From Hohaiivirga grylli (GTDB lineage: Bacteria > Pseudomonadota > Alphaproteobacteria > Rhizobiales > Beijerinckiaceae): a stretch of 64,000 bases of DNA. The notes beneath the pieces are model-generated. The model was not told the DNA's origin. It saw only the letters and a program-made list of their open reading frames with translations, and did not search any database. Below, in pieces: positions 26,109-36,663 of this stretch (position 1 is its first letter; each line of letters begins with the position of its first letter). The translations under genes and the position numbers were made by a program. The stretch lies in assembly GCF_039655745.1 (NCBI RefSeq), contig NZ_JBBYXI010000002.1:1-64000 (forward strand), in the 5' to 3' direction.

Positions 26109-26501
26109 TTACGAGTGATTACTTAAGCCTTCCAGTATCGGGCAATCCGGTCTGTCATCGCCGTGGCAGTGGCAGGAGAGGTGTTCGAGGGTGTCGACCA
26201 TTTCCTGCATGGCCTGAATGCGTTGTTTCAGGTCATGGATATGTGTCTCGGTAATTGCCTTGACCTCCCGACTTGAGCGCTCACGATTGCGCCACAGGCT
26301 AATAAGTTTACCTATTTCCTCAATGGAGAAACCAAGCGACCGTGCACGGTGGATGAAACGTAAGGTGTGGATGTCTGACATATCGAAATCACGATAGTCA
26401 TTTGTATGTCGCTGTGCTGGTGTGAGGAGACCAATGGACTCATAATAACGGATCATTTTGGCACTGACGCCACTTTGTTTGGAAGCTTCTCCGATACGCA
26501 T
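26109..26501 (-). CDS. cueR: CueR, copper-responsive MerR-family regulator
   Basis: A 130-residue MerR-family activator. The N-terminal winged helix MRIGEASKQSGVSAKMIRYYE is followed by a long dimerisation helix. The metal-binding loop is the CueR type: Cys in HLSCHCHGDDRPDC, with the two ligand cysteines eight residues apart (the CxC preceding adds another). CueR senses Cu(I) and remodels promoters with long spacers. Here it lies 2 bases downstream of copA on the same strand, so it should be induced with the pump from the 19-bp-spacer promoter at 28936-28966. Confidence 0.92.
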   Translation of the reverse strand: MRIGEASKQSGVSAKMIRYYESIGLLTPAQRHTNDYRDFDMSDIHTLRFIHRARSLGFSIEEIGKLISLWRNRERSSREVKAITETHIHDLKQRIQAMQEMVDTLEHLSCHCHGDDRPDCPILEGLSNHS

Positions 26502-26503
26502 GG

Positions 26504-28906
26504 TTATTCTCCCTGCTCAGGTTTCCAGCGCCGTAAGAGCAGGGCATTGGAAACAACACAGACACTTGATGCAGCCATGGCAGCGCCAGCAAAAACCGGG
26601 TTGAGCAGGCCGAGGGCTGCAAGTGGAATGCCGGCGACATTATAGATGAATGCCCAGAACAGGTTCTGACGGATTTTACTGCGTGTCCGGCTGGCAATAT
26701 CCAGAGCATCTGCAACACTTGAAGGGTCTGAACGCATCAAGGTTATGCCAGCTGCTGCAATGGCGACATCCGTGCCGGAACCCATAGCAATTCCGAGGTC
26801 GGCTGTTGCAAGGGCGGGGGCATCATTGATGCCATCACCGACCATTGCAACCTGTCCGTATTGCTGCTTCAGGCTATCAATAATCTCTGCCTTTTCTTCT
26901 GGCAGAACATTGGCTTTGACCTGATCAATGCCAAGGTCATCTGCAATGTTGCGGGCGCTGTCAGGATTATCACCTGTGACCATGACCGCCGAAATATGTT
27001 TACGATGTAACTTGGCAATTGCGCTCTTTGCTGATGGGCGTGGTGTATCGGCAAAAGCCATGAGAGCAATGACTTCCGGCTGGGTTGTATTTGCAATCAG
27101 ATATGAAACGGTGCGCCCCTGTTTCGTTTCATTATCCGTTACCTTTTCCAGATTAGCGAATGGGATACTGTTCTCTTCCAGATACCTCTGATTGCCAATG
27201 ATATAAGTTTGGCCGTTAATGGTGCCAGAGACACCGCGGCCAGCTATGGCTTTCACATTCTCTGCTTTTTCGGCTGAAATGTTTTCTGCCTCTGCTGTTG
27301 CGAGAACGGCGCGGGCTAAAGGATGCTCAGAGCCAGATTGCAGGGCAGCCATGAGGCCAAGGTTTTGAGCCCTGTCACCTGTGAAGGATGTCAGGGTGAC
27401 AAGCTCGGGCTTGCCAAGGGTCAATGTGCCTGTTTTGTCAAACGCAACGGCTTTGACTTCTGTTGCGCGTTCAAGCGTTTCAGCATCCTTGATCAGAATG
27501 CCAGCCCGTGCGGCAGCTCCCGTACCGGCAATGATTGCAGTTGGTGTCGCAAGTCCGAGCGCACAGGGGCAGGCGATAACCAAAACGGCAACAGCTGGCA
27601 TCAAGGCCTGTGTTACATCACCTGTCAGGAAGAACCAGATTGCAAATGTCAAAACGGCAATCGCAACAACAACGGGTACAAATATTGCGGCGATCTGATC
27701 AACCAGCTTCTGAATTGGAGCCTTTGAACTCTGAGCGCCTTCGACCAGTTTAATGATTTTGGCGAGCGTTGTGTCAGAACCAATCGCTGCAGCTTTAGCC
27801 TGAATAAAACCGGAGCCGTTTAAGGAACCGCCGATGATCTTTTCACCAATATCACGATAGACTGGCAGGCTTTCACCCGTCAGCATGGATTCATCGAATT
27901 CAGAGGCGCCTTCCTGAATGATGGCATCTGTCGGGACGCGCTCTCCCGGGCGGATGAGCAGGATATCGCCAAGGATAACCTCTGATGCAGGGATTTCGAT
28001 TTCCTGCCCGTTACGGCTGACGCGTACGGTTTCCGGTTTGAGATCAAGGAGAGCGCGTACCGCATCGGCTGTCTTACGCTTGGCGCGTGCTTCAAGATAT
28101 TTGCCAAGCAGAACAAGCGTGATGACCACAGCTGAAGATTCAAAATAAAGATGTCCATGATCTCCATGGCTTGAAAGCAATGTATAGAGAGACAGGAAGT
28201 AGGCGGCACTTGTTCCGAGTGCCACTAGGAGATCCATGTTGCCAACACCATTGCGCAGCGCTTTCCAGCCACCACGGTAGAACCTGTAACCAAGCCAGAA
28301 CTGAACAGGTGTTGCGAGCACAAATTGCAACCATCCAGGTAGCATCCAATCAATACCAAAAGGCATTGCCAGCATAGGAGCGACTAAAGGCAGACTGAGA
28401 ATAGCACCAATAATCAGATGGTTTTGCTCATGACTGTCTGTTGGCAGGGGAGGAGAACCCGTTTGATCTGCAGGCTTTTCTCGTGCTTCAAACCCCGCTG
28501 CCTCAACAGCATCAATGAGTTGCGGCAGGAGGTTTTCGCCGAAATAGGATATCGTAGCTGTTTCATTTGCCAGATTAACACTGGCTTTTGTAACACCGGA
28601 AACGCGGGAAAGAACTTTTTCAAGACGTGAAACGCAGGCGGCGCACGTCATCCCGGTGATAAGTAAAACTGTCTGGTTTTCAACCGGTGTATAACCTGAA
28701 TCACTCACTGCCTGAGCGATTTGGTCAGCAGAAACTTTGCCGGTTTCAGTTGTGATGTCTGCCTTCTCCAATGCCAGATTAACACTGACATCCACAACGC
28801 CTGGAACTGTTGCAATTGCTTTTTCAACATGGCGTACACAAGAGGCGCAAGTCATACCCTCAATATTGAGGGAGAGGTGATCTGTTGCAGCTTCTGTTTG
28901 AGACAT
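26504..28906 (-). CDS. copA: CopA, Cu(I)-exporting P1B-type ATPase
   Basis: An 800-residue pump with two N-terminal heavy-metal domains (GMTCASC at about 16-22 and GMTCAAC at about 82-88), eight expected membrane segments, the transport motif CPC in VIACPCALGLATP, the phosphorylation site DKTGTLT, the SEHPLA nucleotide-binding motif, and GDGINDAPAL. It exports Cu(I) from the cytoplasm. The ATG at 28906 (MSQTEAATDH) has AAGG upstream; the frame is open further upstream but overlaps the promoter. It is transcribed with cueR and divergent from the YhiI-like gene. Confidence 0.95.
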   Translation of the reverse strand: MSQTEAATDHLSLNIEGMTCASCVRHVEKAIATVPGVVDVSVNLALEKADITTETGKVSADQIAQAVSDSGYTPVENQTVLLITGMTCAACVSRLEKVLSRVSGVTKASVNLANETATISYFGENLLPQLIDAVEAAGFEAREKPADQTGSPPLPTDSHEQNHLIIGAILSLPLVAPMLAMPFGIDWMLPGWLQFVLATPVQFWLGYRFYRGGWKALRNGVGNMDLLVALGTSAAYFLSLYTLLSSHGDHGHLYFESSAVVITLVLLGKYLEARAKRKTADAVRALLDLKPETVRVSRNGQEIEIPASEVILGDILLIRPGERVPTDAIIQEGASEFDESMLTGESLPVYRDIGEKIIGGSLNGSGFIQAKAAAIGSDTTLAKIIKLVEGAQSSKAPIQKLVDQIAAIFVPVVVAIAVLTFAIWFFLTGDVTQALMPAVAVLVIACPCALGLATPTAIIAGTGAAARAGILIKDAETLERATEVKAVAFDKTGTLTLGKPELVTLTSFTGDRAQNLGLMAALQSGSEHPLARAVLATAEAENISAEKAENVKAIAGRGVSGTINGQTYIIGNQRYLEENSIPFANLEKVTDNETKQGRTVSYLIANTTQPEVIALMAFADTPRPSAKSAIAKLHRKHISAVMVTGDNPDSARNIADDLGIDQVKANVLPEEKAEIIDSLKQQYGQVAMVGDGINDAPALATADLGIAMGSGTDVAIAAAGITLMRSDPSSVADALDIASRTRSKIRQNLFWAFIYNVAGIPLAALGLLNPVFAGAAMAASSVCVVSNALLLRRWKPEQGE

Positions 28907-28935
28907 GACATGACCTTTCGGGATATTTCCCCTCC

Positions 28936-28966
28936 TTAATAAACCTTCCCATTGTGTCAAGGTCAA
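28936..28966 (-). promoter_or_regulatory. CueR-type promoter of copA-cueR
   Basis: On the minus strand, -35 TTGACC (28961-28966) and -10 TATTAA (28936-28941) are separated by 19 bp, the overlong spacing typical of MerR-family promoters. The dyad ACCTT / AAGGT (28943-28963) lies across the spacer and fits a CueR operator. It is 30 bases upstream of the copA start. Confidence 0.85.
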
Positions 28967-29148
28967 GGCATCTCTGGGTGGAAATGTCACAGGAGGTCAT
29001 AAAGGCCAACAGCCAAGATCGTGCTGACCGACACAGACATGATACGCTTAAAGACTAATCTGTAATATAAGTTATTGAACTTAGGTGTTTTAAAGTGTCA
29101 TAAAAGGCATACGAATTTGCTTAAGTTGCTTTGGGCCGGAGGTTGTTT

Positions 29149-30186
29149 ATGGGCTTTAAATACCGTTCTTATCTGATGGCCGTTACGCTATTGAGCACAG
29201 GCTTACTTTTCAGTACAGATTATCTGATCGCGTCAACACCTGCCCAAGCTCAGTCCAGACTTGAAACACTGATCAATCGACTTCGGAAAAAAGACCCGGA
29301 AGCCGGGATTGCCAAATCCAATGGGCGTATTGAAGCACAGCAGATTGATGTGTCGGCAAAATACGCAGGTAAGCTCCTCTCCGTTGATATTGAAGAGGGA
29401 GATACTGTTGAAGCCGGTCAGGTTATCGCTCGCCTTGATGATACGGAATATGTCGCCCAGTTAAGGGGAGCTGAGGCCAAGGTTCAGCAGGCAAAAGCAT
29501 CCAAGGCTCAGGCTGAGGCAACCATCGCTCAGCGTGAGAGTGATCAGTCTTTCGCCAAGGCAGAACTCGATCGTGGTGAAGAGCTTTACAAGAATGGCCA
29601 TTTTACTGGCCAGCAGCTTGATCTGCGGCGCAACAATATGAAGGTTGCAACGGCCGCACTTGAAGCTGCTCAGGCAAGCCAGAGGCAGGCTATTTCAGCG
29701 ATCATTGCGGCAGAAGCGGATGTGGCCCGTTTGAAAGCTGTTGTAAATGATATGGTTCTGGTGGCCCCACGTCATGGACGTATCCAGTATAAACTGGCTC
29801 GGACAGGCGAGGTTATTGGCGCAGGCCAGCGTGTTGCAACACTGCTTGATCTTACAGATGTGTATCTGACAATCTTTCTACCTGCAAAGGATGCAGGGCG
29901 TCTGGCAATTGGTCAGGAGGCCCGGATTATTCTTGACCCGGCACCTGAGTACGTCATCCCGGCCAAGGTCAGTTTCGTTGCGGCTGATGCACAGTTCACG
30001 CCGAAGTCTGTTGAGACTCAGGAAGAGCGTGAGAAGCTGATGTTCCGGGTCAAGATACAGATCGATTCTGGCCTGCTGAAGGAATATGAGAAATACGTCA
30101 AAACAGGTGTCCGTGGACTTGGCTACGTTATGGTTGAGCGTAACGCTGACTGGCCAACTGACCTTGCTATAAAGCTGCCGAAATGA
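29149..30186 (+). CDS. HlyD/YhiI-type periplasmic adaptor of an ABC exporter
   Basis: A 345-residue membrane fusion protein. An N-terminal signal/anchor (YLMAVTLLSTGLLFSTDYLI) precedes the lipoyl-type half GRIEAQQIDVSAKYAGKLLSVDIEEGDTVEAG, split by a long Ala/Gln-rich coiled-coil hairpin (about residues 105-195), then the second half and beta-barrel (APRHGRIQYKLARTGEVIGAGQRVATL). GGAGG lies 7 bases before the ATG. The last 4 bases overlap the RbbA-like ABC gene (ATGA), and the set matches the E. coli yhiI-rbbA-yhhJ order. Confidence 0.92.
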   Translation: MGFKYRSYLMAVTLLSTGLLFSTDYLIASTPAQAQSRLETLINRLRKKDPEAGIAKSNGRIEAQQIDVSAKYAGKLLSVDIEEGDTVEAGQVIARLDDTEYVAQLRGAEAKVQQAKASKAQAEATIAQRESDQSFAKAELDRGEELYKNGHFTGQQLDLRRNNMKVATAALEAAQASQRQAISAIIAAEADVARLKAVVNDMVLVAPRHGRIQYKLARTGEVIGAGQRVATLLDLTDVYLTIFLPAKDAGRLAIGQEARIILDPAPEYVIPAKVSFVAADAQFTPKSVETQEEREKLMFRVKIQIDSGLLKEYEKYVKTGVRGLGYVMVERNADWPTDLAIKLPK

Positions 30187-32927
30187 AGCAGGCTGCGATC
30201 GCTCATATCACGGGGCTCTCGCATAATTTCGGCAAGACGGGAGCGCTCAAGGATATCACCATTGATATTCCTGCCGGATGCATGACAGGGCTGATTGGGC
30301 CGGATGGTGTCGGAAAGTCGACCCTCCTGTCAATTTTGGCGGGTGTAAGAACTATTCAGACGGGTGATGTATCTGTTCTGGATGGTGACATGAAATCATC
30401 TGAGCACCGCCGGGTATGTTATGAGCGCGTTGCCTATATGCCTCAGGGTTTGGGCCGTAATCTTTACCCAACCTTGAGTGTTTATGAGAATGTTGATTTC
30501 TTTGGCCGCTTGTTTGGTCAGGGTGATGAAGAGCGTCGTGCGCGTATTTCTGAACTTTTAAAGGCAACGGATCTTGAGGCGTTCGCAGATCGACCGGCAG
30601 GTAAACTGTCTGGTGGTATGAAGCAGAAGCTCAGTTTGTGCTGTTCTTTGATACATGACCCGGATTTTCTCATTCTCGATGAGCCAACCACAGGCGTTGA
30701 CCCGCTATCACGACGCCAGTTTTGGGATTTGATTGATACAATCCGCTCCCGTCGCCCGGGTATGAGTGTGATTGTTGCGACAGCCTATATGGAAGAGGCT
30801 GAGAACTTTGATTGGCTCTCTGCAATGAATGATGGCGAGATCATCGCCCATGGATCTCCTGATGATGTGCGGAAGCAGGCAAACTGTAAAACGCTGGAAG
30901 AAGCCTTTATCGCCATGTTGCCTGAAAAGGAACGGGCTGGGTATGAACCGGTTGTCGTTACACCGCGCACCGGTAATGATCGTATTGCCATTGAAGCGGA
31001 AGGGCTGACATGTCGGTTCGGCAGTTTCACCGCAGTTGATCATGTCAGCTTCAAAATTCCAGAAGGCGAAATTTTCGGATTTCTCGGCTCCAATGGCTGC
31101 GGTAAATCCACAACCATGAAAATGCTGACGGGCCTTTTGCCTGCAACAGAGGGCGAAGCTCGTCTGTTCGGTGAAGTGCTGGATGCCCGAAATATGAAAA
31201 CGCGTTATCGCGTCGGCTATATGTCTCAGGCATTCTCTCTTTATGGTGAGCTGACAGTCTTTCAGAATCTCGAGCTCCACGCGCAGCTCTTCCATCTGCC
31301 GAAAGAAGATGCACCTCAGCGTATTAAAGAGCTGATGGAACGCTTCGATCTGGCCCATGTCGCCAATGAAGTGCCGGATGCCTTGCCACTTGGTATCCGT
31401 CAGCGTCTCCAGTTGGCTGTTGCCATTATTCACCGTCCGGAAGTTCTTATCCTTGATGAGCCGACTTCTGGTGTTGACCCGGTCGCACGGGATTCTTTCT
31501 GGCGTTATCTCATTCAGATGTCTCGTGAGGAAAATGTTACGATCTTCATTTCCACTCACTTTATGAATGAGGCTGAACGGTGTGATCGCATCTCCTTGAT
31601 GCATGCGGGTAAGGTATTGGCAGTTGGGTCGCCAGAAGAATTATCGCAACAGAATGGCGGCAAGCCCTTAGAAGAAGTCTTTATCTCTTATCTGGCCGAT
31701 GCTGCCGGTATTTCCCTTGCTGCCGATAAGGCCCACACAGAACAGAATGTCTCTGCCATCTCGACTGAAGAAGTAGAGAATACCCATACCGGGAAATCAA
31801 AGTATTTTGATTTCGGCAGATTATGGGCCTATGCCCGCCGGGAAACAATGGAGCTGATCCGTGACCCGATCCGTCTGGTATTTGCTCTGCTTGGCCCTGT
31901 TCTTTTGATGGTAACCTTTGGCTATGGCATTTCATTCGATGTCGAGAATCTGCCATTTGCCGTTTATGATCAGGACCAGTCTCTTGAGAGCCGGAATATT
32001 GTCGAGAGTTTTGAAGGCTCTCGATATTTTGTCAGGCGTCCAGACATCCGTTCAACCGACGAGATGGAGCGGCGGTTACGAAGTGGTGAGCTGAGTGTTG
32101 TCATAGAAATTCCACCGGATTTCGGCAGGAATCTGATCACTAACAACAAACCTGAAATTAATGTTTCAGTCGATGGTGCAATGCCTTTCAGAGCGGAAAC
32201 GACAAAGGGTTATGTTACCGGTCTGGCACAGGAATATATCCAGAATATATCTCAGGAAAGTAAGGTTAAGCCCTCAGCTCAGGCCATCGATATCGAAGCC
32301 CGTTTTCGATATAATCAGGCATTCAAGAGTGTGTTTGCAATTGTTCCAAGCGTGATCATGTTGATGCTTGTCTTGATACCGGCCATCATGTCAGCGGTGA
32401 GTGTTGGCCGAGAGAAGGAAAGCGGTTCTATTGCCAACTTCCAGTCTACACCCGTAACCCGCCTTGAGTTCTTGCTCGGCAAGCAGGTACCCTATGCAAC
32501 TGTTGCTTTCATGAGCTTTATCCTGTTGCTGATTTTGTCGATCTATTTGTTTGGTGTTCCGGTTAAGGGCTCATTCCTGTTGCTGCTGCTCGGCAGTATA
32601 TTTTATATTCTGGCAACAACGGCATTTGGTCTGTTTGTCTCCTCTTTCACAAAGACACAGGTAGCGGCCATCTTCGCGACATCAATCATTACGATCATTC
32701 CTGCAGTTAATTTCTCTGGGTTGCTTGTGCCGGTTGCATCGCTCTCAGGTGGCGGTCGTCTGATTGGATTAGCATTTCCAGCAGCCTGGTATCAGCCAAT
32801 CAGTATTGGGACTTTCACAAAAGGATTGGGCTTTATGGACCTGTGGCCCAATCTTTTTGTTCTGATACTATTTGCCATTGGCTTCATTACTGCCTCTGCT
32901 CTTGTTCTAAAGAAACAGGAGGCATGA
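30183..32927 (+). CDS. RbbA-like ABC exporter: two ATPase domains fused to an ABC-2 permease
   Basis: A 914-residue fusion. ATPase domain 1 (about 1-240) has Walker A GPDGVGKST, signature LSGGMKQK and Walker B LILDEPT. ATPase domain 2 (about 262-500) has GSNGCGKST, a variant signature PLGIRQRL and LILDEPT. The C-terminal ABC-2 permease (about 545-914) has one early membrane helix, a large extracytoplasmic loop and about five late helices. The length and the GPDGVGKS box match RbbA (YhiH), named for ribosome-associated ATPase activity in E. coli; export remains the likelier role beside an adaptor and a second permease. Substrate unknown. Confidence 0.93.
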   Translation: MKQAAIAHITGLSHNFGKTGALKDITIDIPAGCMTGLIGPDGVGKSTLLSILAGVRTIQTGDVSVLDGDMKSSEHRRVCYERVAYMPQGLGRNLYPTLSVYENVDFFGRLFGQGDEERRARISELLKATDLEAFADRPAGKLSGGMKQKLSLCCSLIHDPDFLILDEPTTGVDPLSRRQFWDLIDTIRSRRPGMSVIVATAYMEEAENFDWLSAMNDGEIIAHGSPDDVRKQANCKTLEEAFIAMLPEKERAGYEPVVVTPRTGNDRIAIEAEGLTCRFGSFTAVDHVSFKIPEGEIFGFLGSNGCGKSTTMKMLTGLLPATEGEARLFGEVLDARNMKTRYRVGYMSQAFSLYGELTVFQNLELHAQLFHLPKEDAPQRIKELMERFDLAHVANEVPDALPLGIRQRLQLAVAIIHRPEVLILDEPTSGVDPVARDSFWRYLIQMSREENVTIFISTHFMNEAERCDRISLMHAGKVLAVGSPEELSQQNGGKPLEEVFISYLADAAGISLAADKAHTEQNVSAISTEEVENTHTGKSKYFDFGRLWAYARRETMELIRDPIRLVFALLGPVLLMVTFGYGISFDVENLPFAVYDQDQSLESRNIVESFEGSRYFVRRPDIRSTDEMERRLRSGELSVVIEIPPDFGRNLITNNKPEINVSVDGAMPFRAETTKGYVTGLAQEYIQNISQESKVKPSAQAIDIEARFRYNQAFKSVFAIVPSVIMLMLVLIPAIMSAVSVGREKESGSIANFQSTPVTRLEFLLGKQVPYATVAFMSFILLLILSIYLFGVPVKGSFLLLLLGSIFYILATTAFGLFVSSFTKTQVAAIFATSIITIIPAVNFSGLLVPVASLSGGGRLIGLAFPAAWYQPISIGTFTKGLGFMDLWPNLFVLILFAIGFITASALVLKKQEA

Positions 32928-34093
32928 TGTCAGCACCGCTAAAACAGCCCAAATCACGCTGGCAGGAATTTAAAGAGCAGATTGCCAATATCTTGTGGCT
33001 GTCCATCAAGGAGCTGCGTAGTATCAAGGCAGATCCGATCCTGCTTATCTTGATCATCTATACCTTTACCTATGCAATCTATGCGGTCGCCAATGGTGCC
33101 AAGACGGAAGCGGTCGATATGGCGATTGGTATCGTCGATGAAGACCAGTCCATTCTTTCCAACCGGATTAAAGGTGCTTTTCTTCAGCCGCTGTTTAAGG
33201 AGCCTGTCGAGATTAGCGCGACGGAAATAGACGATGCGCTGGATACAAACCGTTTTGTATTTGTGCTTGATATTCCGAGTAACTTTGAGGCCGATGTTCT
33301 TTCTGGCAATCAGCCGACCGTCCAGCTGAATATTGATGCAACGGCAATGACACAGGCCGGTAATGGCTCCAATTATGCCGTGTCAATCATCAGTACGGAA
33401 GTCAGCAAGTTTCTCAGTCGTGATGAAGCGACAATGGCTATGCCAGTACAGGTTGTTGTCCGAACGAAATTTAATCCCAACCTGACATCATCATGGTTTA
33501 CGTCTGCGATGCAGGTGATCAATAACATCACGATGCTGGCTATTATCCTGACAGGTGCAGCACTGATTAGAGAGCGCGAACATGGGACTATCGAACATCT
33601 GCTCGTGATGCCCGTTCTGCCAACAGAAATCATGCTTGCCAAAGTACTGGCTAATGGCTTGGTTATTGTAACGGCTGCGACTTTATCGCTGAATTTTGTT
33701 GTAAAATGGTGGATGGGCGTGCCTGTGGCCGGATCAATTCCCTTATTCGTTTTTGGCTCGTCTATTTACCTGTTTTCCATTGCCTCACTTGGCATATTAC
33801 TGGCAACATTCTCGACATCCATGGCTCAGTTCGGTCTGTTGATTATGCCGGTTTTAGTGGTTCTCAATCTCCTCTCTGGTTCAACAACACCTCTGGAAAG
33901 TATGCCAGAATGGTTGCAGTATGCGGTACAGGTTTCGCCAACGACACAATTCGTCGCCTTTGCCCAAGGTGTCCTTTACCGAGGGGCTGACCTGTCAATT
34001 CTTTGGCCACGTTTAACTGCTCTCGTTGCCATTGGTGTGTTTTGTTTTGCTGTTTCGCTGATGCGTTTCAGGAAAGTTCTGTCCAGCTCTTAG
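32927..34093 (+). CDS. YhhJ-like ABC-2 permease
   Basis: A 388-residue ABC-2 permease. An N-terminal membrane helix follows a cytoplasmic start (LWLSIKELRSIKADPILL); then comes a periplasmic domain (about 55-195) and five more membrane helices, with the EHGTIEHLLVMPV motif between helices 2 and 3. It pairs with the permease half of the upstream fusion. The ATG at 32927 shares a base with the stop before it (TGATG) and has AGGAGG four bases away. An ATG one codon upstream is too close to that site. Confidence 0.92.
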   Translation: MSAPLKQPKSRWQEFKEQIANILWLSIKELRSIKADPILLILIIYTFTYAIYAVANGAKTEAVDMAIGIVDEDQSILSNRIKGAFLQPLFKEPVEISATEIDDALDTNRFVFVLDIPSNFEADVLSGNQPTVQLNIDATAMTQAGNGSNYAVSIISTEVSKFLSRDEATMAMPVQVVVRTKFNPNLTSSWFTSAMQVINNITMLAIILTGAALIREREHGTIEHLLVMPVLPTEIMLAKVLANGLVIVTAATLSLNFVVKWWMGVPVAGSIPLFVFGSSIYLFSIASLGILLATFSTSMAQFGLLIMPVLVVLNLLSGSTTPLESMPEWLQYAVQVSPTTQFVAFAQGVLYRGADLSILWPRLTALVAIGVFCFAVSLMRFRKVLSSS

Positions 34094-34156
34094 TGGTCTT
34101 GACCTTACTATCGTTGGAAGGTTTATAGTCGATACACTCAATTTTGGAGTTTGGTT

Positions 34157-34351
34157 ATGTCTATGCAATTTACCGTTCCTGACATGTGCTGCAATGGCTG
34201 TGTTAAATCGATTACAAAGATCGTGCAGTCTCTTGATAGTGATGCCAAGGTCGAAGCTGATCTGAGTATTAAAAAGCTTTCCATTGAAACGCAGGCTTCC
34301 AAGGATAAAGTTGTTGCGGCTCTGGAAAAAGGTGGCTTTCCGCCAGAATAG
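34157..34351 (+). CDS. CopZ-like heavy-metal-associated (HMA) domain protein
   Basis: A 64-residue single HMA domain: MSMQFTVPDMCCNGCVKSI with a CNGC metal site (an extra Cys precedes it), then the second beta-alpha unit VEADLSIKKLSIETQASKDKVVAALEKGGF. Such proteins carry Cu(I) or other soft metals to pumps such as CopA. GGAG precedes the ATG. It has its own gap from the ABC genes and may be an independent transcript; it may serve the copA pump about 5 kb away. Confidence 0.88.
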   Translation: MSMQFTVPDMCCNGCVKSITKIVQSLDSDAKVEADLSIKKLSIETQASKDKVVAALEKGGFPPE

Positions 34352-34446
34352 CTCGTTCATCTGTTCGCTTCTACTTGACAGGGCAGGGTAAAGCACGTCA
34401 TCACCCTTTGAGATTTTCCTGCTCAAGCAGAGACTGAACGGATCCC

Positions 34447-36048
<1,602 letters not shown>

Positions 36049-36182
36049 CAAATAGTGACTGGTTAAGTCTGGAATATTACTTCTCATTCAGAGAACAGGC
36101 TTGCCGATACACCCTATATGAAGCTAAAAGGCGTCAACGATAAGTTGCTGTTTCGGGCCAAAGCCCGCTTTATGCTTCTGAT

Positions 36183-36211
36183 TTAACAAAGAACGTGCAT
36201 TCTGCTATAAT
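36183..36211 (+). promoter_or_regulatory. Promoter of infA
   Basis: TTAACA at 36183-36188 and a perfect TATAAT at 36206-36211 are separated by 17 bp, 45 bases upstream of the infA ATG. Confidence 0.75.
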
Positions 36212-36255
36212 AGTGCCGTTCATGTCAGGCACCGGTTTGGTGCGAAAGGTTGTTT

Positions 36256-36534
36256 ATGGCAAAAGAAGAGCTGATTACGTTTGAAGGTCTGGTAACAGAA
36301 ATTCTCCCTGATGCCCGTTATCGCGTCGAACTGGAGAATGGCCACGAGGTTATTGCCTACACAGCAGGCAAGATGAAGAAGAACCGCATCAAGACCCTCG
36401 CAGGTGACCGCGTGACCGTTGAGATGTCTCCCTATGATCTTGAAAAGGGTCGTCTGATCTTCCGTCATAAGGATGACCGTGGGCCAACAGGGCCTCGTCC
36501 TCCTCAGCGTGGTGGCCCTCAGCGCCGTCGCTAA
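36256..36534 (+). CDS. infA: Translation initiation factor IF-1
   Basis: A 92-residue S1/OB-fold protein that occupies the ribosomal A site during initiation. Conserved segments are KEELITFEGLVTEILPDARYRVELENGHEV, AGKMKKNRIK and LAGDRVTVEMSPYDL. After the core (about 72 residues) there is a Pro/Arg/Gly-rich tail ending GGPQRRR, a common alphaproteobacterial extension. The start at MAKEE is chosen because AAAGG stands in front; two extra in-frame codons upstream are not needed. Confidence 0.95.
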   Translation: MAKEELITFEGLVTEILPDARYRVELENGHEVIAYTAGKMKKNRIKTLAGDRVTVEMSPYDLEKGRLIFRHKDDRGPTGPRPPQRGGPQRRR

Positions 36535-36555
36535 TACCCAGTTCAGCTTGAGTTG

Positions 36556-36585
36556 TTTGCGTCTGTAGGAAACTTCAGGCGCAAA
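36556..36585 (+). terminator. Hairpin after infA
   Basis: The 10-bp stem TTTGCGTCTG / CAGGCGCAAA (one G-U pair) starts 22 bases after the infA stop. No T-run follows, so it may be an RNA 3' end stabiliser rather than a strong terminator. Confidence 0.4.
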
Positions 36586-36663
36586 ATCTTATATAAAAGC
36601 TGCTAAGGCTTTTCGCTTAAGTTTATCTATAAAAGATATCGGCGAACATCTGTTGGAAGTAAA

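Noticed and set aside
30708..31604. A 298-codon open frame antisense to the RbbA-like gene
   Set aside because: It lies wholly inside a clear ABC transporter gene with intact Walker motifs and has no recognisable domain or ribosome site.
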